Shown here: positions 26,044 through 34,500 of the stretch, one piece after another
How positions within the stretch are numbered: the first letter of the stretch is position 1
How the letters are laid out: every line of letters begins with the position of its first letter
NCBI RefSeq assembly: GCF_003182155.1
Contig: NZ_QGTG01000001.1
Span: 1,918,991 to 1,982,990 of the forward strand
Direction of reading: 5' to 3'
Length of the DNA: 64,000 bases
Source: Chitinophaga sp. S165
GTDB taxonomy: Bacteria; Bacteroidota; Bacteroidia; Chitinophagales; Chitinophagaceae
Position numbers and translations under genes: made by a program
Notes under the pieces: generated by a model
What the model was told of the DNA's origin: nothing
What the model saw: only the letters and a program-made list of their open reading frames with translations
The model's database searches: none

Positions 26044-27447
26044 TCAGGACTCCTGCATTTTGTGGCTGAACTTCAGGATGATGAATTCAGCTGGACGTAC
26101 TACCGCCAGGCCTATCTCAACGATCATCTTTCCTTCCAGGATATCAAATGCAGTCATGGTTTCATTGATGCCGATCTTCACATAGAACGCATGTTCAGGT
26201 TTAGCACCGGCCAGTGCACCAGAGCGCCATTGATTGATGAGGAAGTTCTCGATCATCGCTTTTACTTTCACCCAGGTATTAGCGTCGTTCGGTTCGAACA
26301 CGAAACCTTCAGACGCTTTCTTGGTAGATTCTTCCACCATGTTGAAATAGCGGCGTACAGATACATAGCGCCATTCATTAGAGTTGCCGTCCAGTGTACG
26401 TGCGCCCCATACTTTGATCCCTCTGCCAGGGAAGAAACGGATCACGTTCACAGATTTACCTGCATTTACGTCCACGTTCAGGTTACGCTGGATCTGATCG
26501 CTCACCTCACAGGTTACGCCTGATACAGCCAGCAGTCCTTCGTTGGCCGGAGCCTTCCACACACCGCGTGAATTGTCAACACGTGCATAAACACCTGCTA
26601 CAGATGCTGACGGCGGTAGTATGATGGAGTAGTTGGCGATAGCCAGCCTTACGTTCGACTTGTCGAGGTTATTCAGGTCGGCGTATTTATCCGATTCTCT
26701 ACCTACGATAGTTACCGTTTCAGGATCGTACGCATAGTCGAATGTAGAACGGATGTTAGGGAAGTATACTGCTCCGTAGCTCAGACGGTTCTGATCAGAG
26801 GAGATAGCACTTCTGAATGCGTTTGCCGCATCGAGGATTTCACCTTCCGTTTTCAGTTCAACACCACTGTCAAACAGGTCCATGATCACAAAACGGTCCT
26901 TGAGCTCAAAACACTGTTCCAGTGCTGCCTCCAGCAGGGTTTTATACATATCCGGCGGCATGTTCTGGCCTTCAGGGAAAACGATGAGTGTAGGCTCATC
27001 CTGCTTTTTGAGCTCTGTCAATGCATCAATGAAATCATCCTGTCCTTCCAGTGGCGTACCCAGGTCCTGGTATCCGCCTACAGAAATGATGTAGCATGGA
27101 CCACCACCGTTTGCGTAGAACTGTTGTAGCGCATAATACATAATGTGCTTTGATAATCCCTTGCCTGGTTCTTCATTCACGCTTACGTTGTAGCGTATGC
27201 CTGATGTGTCACTTTCAGTGATGGTAACCACCAGGTTCTGTTCCTTCTGCGGACCACCAAAGATATTTTCATACTCCAGCAGTGAGCTGATACGTACGGG
27301 CGTACCGGTCACTGATTTTCCGTCTGCAATCGCTGTGTCTGTGAAGCCGATGAATGCCGGAATAGCTGTTTCCACCGCTGTGATAGATGGGGGGAACTTG
27401 GAGATCTCTTCAATATACACGCCTGGTGTATAGTATGTGTTTGCCAT
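26044..27447 (-). CDS. Contractile tail sheath protein (single copy)
   Basis: 467 aa. Family signature at the start is TPGVYIEEISKFPPSITAVE with TAIPAFIGFTDTA. The C-terminal domain has SVRRYFNMVEESTKKASEGF, EPNDANTWVKVKAMIENFL and VKIGINETMTAFDILEGKM, the conserved subunit-locking part. The protein polymerises around the tube and drives firing by contraction. PVC and Afp carry three sheath genes; only one is visible here, as in R-type pyocins and some Bacteroidota eCIS. It starts 11 bp after the 407-aa gene. Confidence 0.93.
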   Translation of the reverse strand: MANTYYTPGVYIEEISKFPPSITAVETAIPAFIGFTDTAIADGKSVTGTPVRISSLLEYENIFGGPQKEQNLVVTITESDTSGIRYNVSVNEEPGKGLSKHIMYYALQQFYANGGGPCYIISVGGYQDLGTPLEGQDDFIDALTELKKQDEPTLIVFPEGQNMPPDMYKTLLEAALEQCFELKDRFVIMDLFDSGVELKTEGEILDAANAFRSAISSDQNRLSYGAVYFPNIRSTFDYAYDPETVTIVGRESDKYADLNNLDKSNVRLAIANYSIILPPSASVAGVYARVDNSRGVWKAPANEGLLAVSGVTCEVSDQIQRNLNVDVNAGKSVNVIRFFPGRGIKVWGARTLDGNSNEWRYVSVRRYFNMVEESTKKASEGFVFEPNDANTWVKVKAMIENFLINQWRSGALAGAKPEHAFYVKIGINETMTAFDILEGKMIVEIGLAVVRPAEFIILKFSHKMQES

Positions 27448-27458
27448 AATCGATCAAT

Positions 27459-28682
27459 TTATAATTTCATTTTAGGAAGTAAGATTTCGGAACATATCAG
27501 GTCTCCCTGCCGGCTGATCATCTCGCCGTCGGGATTTGGAAGATTCACTGTTGCATAGCTCACTTTGCGGTAAGCCTGCATCAGCGGGTAAGGCTGTTTA
27601 CTGATGATCACCTTTTTAATGCCCGGCGGAGCAGGAAGCACCTCTTCCCAGTTAACGTCTGCACCCGGCGGGTCTCCTTTCTGCAGATAGTATTTCCAGT
27701 AAGTAGCCCTGCTGGCGAAGCGCAATTCGAAAACAGGTGCGGATGGCATCGTGAGCAAACCATCTGCATCCATTAGTTGAAATGCAACATCGGCCGGATG
27801 CATTACCAGATCGAGCACACCCCATGCATCTTTCTGATAAAGCGTTGAATGCAGGTATACCGTGTAACTCCTGTCATAGTTATTACTGCCGGTGATCTTC
27901 AATGTATAGATCCCGTCCGGTGTACCCGTAAAATCGAGGGCTGCCTCCTGCAAACCATCTGCATGCTGAAAAGGCAATGTCTTAATTTCGTCCGCTCCTT
28001 TGAGTAACACGAAGTTTGCTTGTGTTATTCCCTGCTGGTCGAACGTATAGGAAAATTTCTGTGGTAACAGGATACGATCATATTCGTTAATGAAATGAAA
28101 GTCGTCCGTTGTTACCCAGCCGGTAGCGGCACTATCTGTACGGGCGATTGCCTGTGATACATTGCCGTTTACTATGGCCATCTCTCCCATCTCATATAAC
28201 CGTCCGTCCGTGAACTCCTTTACGGCGGTGGAAAGTGAGGGAAAGGATTTACCGGTGGTAATATCATCGTTCGTGAAATAGTAACATGCGGGAAATACTG
28301 GATTAATACGCAGGTTACTACGGGATAACAATGCCGCGTTCTTCAGACGGATCACAAATTGTAACCGCAGCTGACCGCTGGCTGGCACCGCTGTTGTTAA
28401 TGCGCCATTAAGGCCCGGTGCAGAAGCAATACCCAATACCAGTCCGGTGGACGTTTGACGATACACGATCCGCTGCCCTCTCAGCAATTTTTCCGTTGCG
28501 GGCGTCGGTGCGATCGTCACATTATCCATCAGGCTGTACCGGTTATCCATAAGGAGATCGGCCAATCTAAATTCCTGGTCTTCCTGGGACAGGCTATAGT
28601 AGTTGCTTCCCTCTTTGTCGAGGTAGAAGCTGTGCAACATATTCACCACTGCCAGGCGCCTGTATGTAATCTGAAAAGCCAT
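27459..28682 (-). CDS. Unknown 407-aa protein between cap and sheath genes
   Basis: No family recognised with confidence. The start MAFQITYRRLAVVNMLHSFY is followed by a beta-rich body, including GIYTLKITGSNNYDRSYTVY. The end (RKVSYATVNLPNPDGEMI ... SEILLPKMKL) is hydrophilic. No signal peptide or transmembrane helix. It follows the DUF4255-type gene by 5 bp and precedes the sheath by 11 bp, so it belongs to the structural operon. A terminator or sheath-associated role is inferred from position only. Confidence 0.6.
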   Translation of the reverse strand: MAFQITYRRLAVVNMLHSFYLDKEGSNYYSLSQEDQEFRLADLLMDNRYSLMDNVTIAPTPATEKLLRGQRIVYRQTSTGLVLGIASAPGLNGALTTAVPASGQLRLQFVIRLKNAALLSRSNLRINPVFPACYYFTNDDITTGKSFPSLSTAVKEFTDGRLYEMGEMAIVNGNVSQAIARTDSAATGWVTTDDFHFINEYDRILLPQKFSYTFDQQGITQANFVLLKGADEIKTLPFQHADGLQEAALDFTGTPDGIYTLKITGSNNYDRSYTVYLHSTLYQKDAWGVLDLVMHPADVAFQLMDADGLLTMPSAPVFELRFASRATYWKYYLQKGDPPGADVNWEEVLPAPPGIKKVIISKQPYPLMQAYRKVSYATVNLPNPDGEMISRQGDLICSEILLPKMKL

Positions 28683-28687
28683 TATTA

Positions 28688-29320
28688 TTATTTGGGGAAA
28701 GTAATACTGTCTTTTGATTGGATCTGTTCCACAATAGTACCCAGTCCTGTGATCCTGTTTTCCGTGATCTTTACCAGTCTTACTTTATATAATACACTGG
28801 GCATCTGTTTACCGCCTAAAGCGCCCCATAGATGATTCAATTGCTCGAACGAAAGGGAAAACAGTTCTAAGTGTAGTTGCAGATCGTCGGGTGCCTGACC
28901 GCTGTTGATCAGGGCTTCGTTTGGAGAGTTCTTCAGTGTAAAACTTGTCTTACCCTGAAAGAACTGGATAGCCTGGGATAGCCGTGACAACGCATCCTCA
29001 TAGTTCTTGTAATGCGCGGACACAAGCATATAGAGGTTCAGGTATACAGGAGGATTGTGATAAGCAATGCCTTGCGCATTCCTGTAAAAATGCGAGCTAT
29101 TCTTCAGGGTCGCTTCTTCCTCAATGTTAACCATGCTCAGGATGATCCGTTCTTCTGCGCCCGGAGGCCTGTCTGGTGTTTCCAGGGTAGCTACATTATC
29201 CAATACAACGTGGCCTTCAGGGTCATTTCCCATAGGATTAAAGGATTGTATATAACTATCCAACTGGTCTTTTAATAATTTAAAAGCAGTGAAAATCATG
29301 GTTATGATTTTAGTTATCAA
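28688..29320 (-). CDS. DUF4255/Pvc16-type cap protein
   Basis: 210 aa. Matches the DUF4255 pattern: an N-terminal helix (IFTAFKLLKDQLDSYIQSFN), ERIILSMVNIEEEATLKN, PPVYLNLYMLVSAHYKNYED, ALSRLSQAIQFFQGK and SFEQLNHLWGALGGKQMPS. This family (Pvc16/Afp16) caps the tube and sheath at the distal end and controls length together with the tape measure. It is the first gene of the compact structural block after the 470-bp gap, so the block probably has its own promoter. I take the first ATG (29320), though its first 15 residues are poorly conserved and a start a few codons on is possible. Confidence 0.85.
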   Translation of the reverse strand: MITKIITMIFTAFKLLKDQLDSYIQSFNPMGNDPEGHVVLDNVATLETPDRPPGAEERIILSMVNIEEEATLKNSSHFYRNAQGIAYHNPPVYLNLYMLVSAHYKNYEDALSRLSQAIQFFQGKTSFTLKNSPNEALINSGQAPDDLQLHLELFSLSFEQLNHLWGALGGKQMPSVLYKVRLVKITENRITGLGTIVEQIQSKDSITFPK

Positions 29321-29789
29321 GGGATGGAATGGTCAGCCCGTTGACTATTGCCAGCGGCTGTAACTTGATAATGATATATGTTATCTGATTTTTCGAATAC
29401 GGCTGATGGGGAAAACCTAAAACGGCTTCCACGTGCAGTACTTACAGCATTCTGCTTACGGATTTTTCGGGGGTGTATTCGCCATAATGCATATGTTGCG
29501 GAGACTGCAGCACATCAAGAGTTTAATGAGTTCTTCTTTTCTGTTATGATTTTTCTTTTGGGGTAAATTGATTTTGTCTTTTAACTAAAAAATGGAGTTC
29601 TTCAAACGCTTAACACACGATTACCATAGAGACTGTAAAACTAGGTAATAATTCCCAAATAAAAAACTTTTGAAGGCCTGTAAGTATAAATTGCGTACTT
29701 GTACGCAAACGTGTTTTACACACGATAAATTAACGTTTTTATCATTGAAACTATTGCATTCCTCCGTGTAGTTTAACACAACATTACAC
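29321..29789. other. 470-bp non-coding gap splitting the eCIS locus
   Basis: No credible gene is present; the short frames on the plus strand lack family features. The gap is AT-rich and contains a perfect 18-bp palindrome at 29691-29708 and a CGTGT/ACACG inverted repeat at 29710-29724. It sits between the 576-aa gene and the cap-protein gene, both on the minus strand. It is the natural place for a terminator of the upstream block and a promoter for the structural block, but I could not fix a -7/-33 promoter. Confidence 0.55.
29691..29708. promoter_or_regulatory. Perfect 18-bp palindrome TTGCGTACTTGTACGCAA
   Basis: TTGCGTAC-TT-GTACGCAA is exactly self-complementary outside the central two bases. 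The core TGCGTA-N4-TACG(C/T)A recurs twice near 62.97-63.03 kb. This suggests a binding site for a shared regulator, although in RNA it could also form a short stem as part of a terminator for the 576-aa gene. Confidence 0.5.
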
Positions 29790-31520
29790 TTATGGTATAT
29801 CCTCTATCTGATCAAATTTAAGATTGCTCCATCCTTCTCCTTTACCTGCCTGTTTATATCTTCCTGTCCACAGGAATGTCTTACCATTTAACCACCTTGT
29901 ACGCTGGAAGGAACGGCTTACGATCACTCCTGCACGTGGTATTTCTTCTTCGTTAATGAAATACGGAGCGGGCTGTTCTTTGAGTAATACACCGTATGCT
30001 GGTTGTGCTCCTGGCATACGTCCTCTCTGAAAACGGATCTCTGTATCACTGTTGTTGACATGTACCGGTATAAACGGTGTCCAGTTACCAGGCACCGTAG
30101 TACCTAATACATATCTGATCTCCGCATTACCCACAGGAATAAAAGGAGGCGCAGGTATATCTGTCATTGCCATTTCATTTCCTCTTACACCTTTTCCTGT
30201 ATGCGACGGTACGATGTTCTCTACAGCCCATACCATATTCGCCATTTCATCACGCAGGAAATTCACTTCTTCCAATGGCGGGCATTCCAGCGCTTTGGTA
30301 ATAGCAGGCGTAAGGTAAAAGAAGTTGGTGCTGTTTGCCGTTGCTACCTTTGATGAATGATGGAACATCGCCCATCGATGCCAGTTGCTTTCTGCTCCCT
30401 TACCTGCAGGCCGTACCAGGATCTCCTGTCCGAATACATCTGTTATTACAATTCCTTTTATTTCACACAGCGTATTGATGGCAAGCGGGTAAGGCAACAT
30501 GAACCAATCGTTGGAATAGATCAATCCGAATTCCGCCAGCATCAGATGCAACAAACCCGTAGCAGATGTATCTATCTTTCCAAAATCGGTCTGGTTCTCT
30601 TCCATCATCCAAAACCGTGGATGCGGCATACCTTTGAATGCAATAGGTGCAGGCAGGAAAGAAACAAAGTTCTCTACAGGCCCTGCCTGTTCGCCATCCT
30701 GTCCGGGCAGCGGCACCTGTTTCCGCGGGTCCATATCAAATGAGTACCAATCGAGATGTCCCTCGTAATATTGGTCTGCTGCCAACGTCGCCTGCTGGTT
30801 CTGTGGAGACGATATACTGAACTGATATTCCAGTTGAGATGGCAACCAGGCGGTATCGCTGGCGTTTGCCGGCTGACTGTAATTCCGTTCGTGCCATGCT
30901 GTAAAAAGAGACCCTATTGTTTTGAATGTAGCCGCATCTGCAGGAAATGCAGTATCCACCCATATCTCATAAGCTGTGGGCGCTACTCCTTTCATATCGA
31001 GGTACAAAGCATACCCGTCAAACATTTTATTCTTAACAGCACTATACAATGTCACAGCATCTTTGTCATGCGGGTCTATTGTATAGTTGAGCGGATATCT
31101 TGTAATAAAGTCCGGCAGTGTTCCTTCCAGCGTTTGCTTCTTCATCAGCTTCAGAAAATATCTTCCCAGCTGCACGGAAACAGACAGGTCAGGACGGAGA
31201 TACTCCCTCTCCACATGCGTTTCCAGTGGCATATCCTGCTTCAGGGGAAATGGATCTCCTATGGGAAAGCTAACCCTGTCCATCCCTGTATGTACACCCA
31301 GGATCTGCGCCGTTACAGGAGAAGCAGCATCTTCGCCTTCAAACTCTCCGAATTGCCATTGACGGGTCAGCATCCATAAAGGATCTCGTATTTCTGCCTT
31401 CAGGCTTCTGTCGAAGTTAGCAGTACGCGGAGAAGTTTCCAGCCTGTTATAGGCCGTAATGGAAGGTATCCTGTACTTAATCTGTAATAAGTCGGTATAT
31501 GATCGGGCTACTTCAGGCAT
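29790..31520 (-). CDS. Unknown 576-aa protein of the giant-gene block
   Basis: The N-terminus carries a striking conserved-looking segment: YRIPSITAYNRLETSPRT, then EIRDPLWMLTRQWQFGEFEG (residues about 46-65) followed by EDAASPV. The rest has AFKGMPHPRFWMMEENQTDF and LLHLMLAEFGLIYSNDWFML, also with the look of a distinct family core. No signal peptide, membrane helix or known enzyme motif. It follows the 1827-aa gene by 29 bp, closing the five-gene block. I recognise the pattern as a family of hypothetical proteins and assign no function. Confidence 0.65.
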   Translation of the reverse strand: MPEVARSYTDLLQIKYRIPSITAYNRLETSPRTANFDRSLKAEIRDPLWMLTRQWQFGEFEGEDAASPVTAQILGVHTGMDRVSFPIGDPFPLKQDMPLETHVEREYLRPDLSVSVQLGRYFLKLMKKQTLEGTLPDFITRYPLNYTIDPHDKDAVTLYSAVKNKMFDGYALYLDMKGVAPTAYEIWVDTAFPADAATFKTIGSLFTAWHERNYSQPANASDTAWLPSQLEYQFSISSPQNQQATLAADQYYEGHLDWYSFDMDPRKQVPLPGQDGEQAGPVENFVSFLPAPIAFKGMPHPRFWMMEENQTDFGKIDTSATGLLHLMLAEFGLIYSNDWFMLPYPLAINTLCEIKGIVITDVFGQEILVRPAGKGAESNWHRWAMFHHSSKVATANSTNFFYLTPAITKALECPPLEEVNFLRDEMANMVWAVENIVPSHTGKGVRGNEMAMTDIPAPPFIPVGNAEIRYVLGTTVPGNWTPFIPVHVNNSDTEIRFQRGRMPGAQPAYGVLLKEQPAPYFINEEEIPRAGVIVSRSFQRTRWLNGKTFLWTGRYKQAGKGEGWSNLKFDQIEDIP

Positions 31521-31549
31521 ATAGCATTTTTTGAAATGGTAAACCTATT

Positions 31550-34500
31550 TTAAAGTGATGCGACAGACGTTATTGGTAACGCATTTGCCAGCATAATTAA
31601 ATTCAACCTGTAGTCCAGGGACACGTTCAGGTCGTATTGGGTAAAATCAGCCACAATAGCAGGCCGTAATACACTAACGGCGGTATTGTTCACCTCATCC
31701 AGTAAACGCGGCTCTACGGCCCTTAATTTGGCCCTTTGCAGAGTATCGTTCAGTATGCCGGTCAGGTCCTCCCATGTCCAGTGACCTTTCACCTCCGGAG
31801 TAACAGCCAGCAGAAGCGCCTGTGGAGGCGTTGCATTAGGCTGGTTATAGTTGAACGTAATACCGGTCGTTTCTTCTTTCGTTGGAATGGTTTCGGTCCA
31901 GTCGTCTATAAGCAGACCAGATTGCCGGGAAGCTGGCGTAAATGCGTCTCCATGTACTACGATCGATAATGTATCATGAAGAATGTTAAAAGGCTCATTG
32001 GTAACCGGATCTGTTTCCGGGAACTCTACCGCCAGCCAGGAATCCTTTGCCCTGTAAGGCAACTGAACTGCGTCCACTTTCAGATCATCTCCCGCATGGT
32101 CCAGTTCATACAATGAACGTACCTGGTCCCAGCGGAGCAGGCGTGGACGTACATGCGCTGCCTGTTGCATCCATTCTTCGACTATATAGTCCGTTTGCAG
32201 TTTAGTGGTTGCATATTCCAGCAACTGCGTGTTATCATTGTGGGACAGGAGAATATCCGCCTCATTGTTATAGCTGAACAGCGGCAGGATATTGAATGCT
32301 TCCTGCAGTATTAATTTACCAGCCCTCCTGTATTCTTTTACTTTCTCTTCGATCACTGTCAGAGCAGCGGCGGCAGTGATGACGTCTCCTGAAGCTTTAT
32401 AAGCACCCGCCATTCTTCTCACAATACCCCTCGCCTGTTCCAGCAGTGCAGCCTTTGTTTCCGTAGTCAGCACAGTTGCCAGTTTAGGGAATGCATCAGG
32501 GATGCCGAACTGTGAGGCTATTACAAGGGCGTCCTGGAGCTTTCCTGCCTCCAGGTTGCCAAATGTGAACACGATATCATCAAAGGTCAGTTTAGCCTTA
32601 TCAAGGGCTTTAAAAGCGGTTTCCAGGGTATTATATACCGTTACCAGGTTACTATTGTCCGGATCAGGGATCTCCGCCTGAATAGAAAGGGCATTTATAA
32701 GTCCTGCATTGCCCTGAAAGGCACCTCGGGCTACCTGCACCCTTGCCAGCAGTTCAACGTCGTCCAGCGACTTAGGATTCAGTTTATCCGCCATGCTTTT
32801 CTTCGAACTCGAGTCAAAGTCGATCGCATCCACATAACGGGAGTCTGTAATAACTGCACGCAGGTTACCTAACAATGGCAGCAGACCGGCCAGCGTTTGT
32901 GTGCCCGCTACGTCGTCAGGTTGCGTGAAAGCGATGCTGATAGCTGTGCTGTCGTCCAGCCCCTTCGCTCTCCTGTAATGCCAGGCAATACGGCTTTCCA
33001 GTTCGGATACGGAAGTCTTGTCCGCCGATCCCGTATTCAATTCACCTCCCGTAATGTAGATCAGATCAACAGGCTGAATGCCCAGTTTATCCAGCGTCCA
33101 TGTTTCTGTTCCCTGTGGCACATTCTGTGCGTCAAGAGAAGACACCGTATATACGATCTTTGCAGGATCTCCTATTACCTTTCCTAACCATTTATTCAGG
33201 CCCGCTTCCATATTTGCCCTTACCGTCATATCAACAGCAGGCCATGGATTATTAACAGGATCAGCTGCATCCACGCTACCGAACTGGATCATGACCCTGT
33301 TAGTGAACGTGAACTGACTGCCCCGGGGTGTTTCAATCACATCCAGTTCTGCTGGGATAACCGCATCTTTCACCGCGTTCAGCAGTGCTCCGCAACGATC
33401 AAAATTACCCTGTACCAGCTGGTACACACTTTCTGCCGACAAGAGGTCTTTTACTGCATCAAGCGTATCCGCCAGTTTATCTTTCTCTTTTATGATGGCG
33501 TCCCTTTCTGCTGCAGATGCTGATAAAACTGCACCCGTTGCACCGAAAGGAAACACGCCTGTCTTTTCAGCCAGCGTCACACCGTTCACCACATTATTGG
33601 CTGGAATGCTTTCCTGCGCCGTTCCTGTTCCTACCTGCTGCACCACATGCTGCAACAAAGGGAACGCCGCGCGGTAATCATAAATATATAGGTTCAGTTT
33701 TTTCAGATCGTCATCAGCAGACCCACGATCGTGCAGCCCTCTCTCAAACTGGTAACCAAGCAGTGCTTCCAGTGTCTGCCCGTTACGCATACCATCCAGT
33801 ATGAACATCGCTCTGCGTACTCTTTCGGAAGATAGATTTACAGCCATCACATCCGGATTGGCAGGTGTGGCATGGCTCATATATGCACTGCGTAACACGG
33901 CTGCTGCTGAAGCATGATTCAGGGATGGCGCATGCACAAAGCCGCCATTGTCCGTATATTCATATAAAGGCCGGTTGTTGGCAGGCTTCAATTTTTCCGG
34001 CACAGGGTCAGTGACAACTTTACGTTTGCCTGACGGACGTACGTGCTCTACCCATCCATACGATCCGACGTAAATACCCTTCTCACGTTCTGCGGTCTGC
34101 AATCTCCGTTGTTGCGATAAACGTACATTGAACATGCCCGTTTGCCAGGCGTCCAGCCTGTAATTACATGTATCAAGATGTTCTATGAAACAACGTTCAA
34201 GCCTGGCAGTAGGAACACAGGCCAGCGATTCAATAGATCTCTTCATCGCAGTCAGGAATGCCGCTTCGTCTTCATCCCTGCCTATATCAAGTAAATACGC
34301 GCCGATCGTACTGTTCCTGTGTGGATGATCAGGCGCCGCTTTCGATACAGGTGCCCGCATCATTTCCCATTTACTCAGATCTCCGCCGGGACGGATATTA
34401 AGGAAATTGGCAGGACGCGCCTCTAACGGGAAATTATTCCGCCTGAACCACAACCTCGATGCACTATGCAGTTGCAATGACAAACTCCTGCGCAACTGCA

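Noticed and set aside
29378..29566. 62-codon plus-strand frame in the gap within the eCIS locus
   Set aside because: Opposite to the operon, weak start and no recognisable features.
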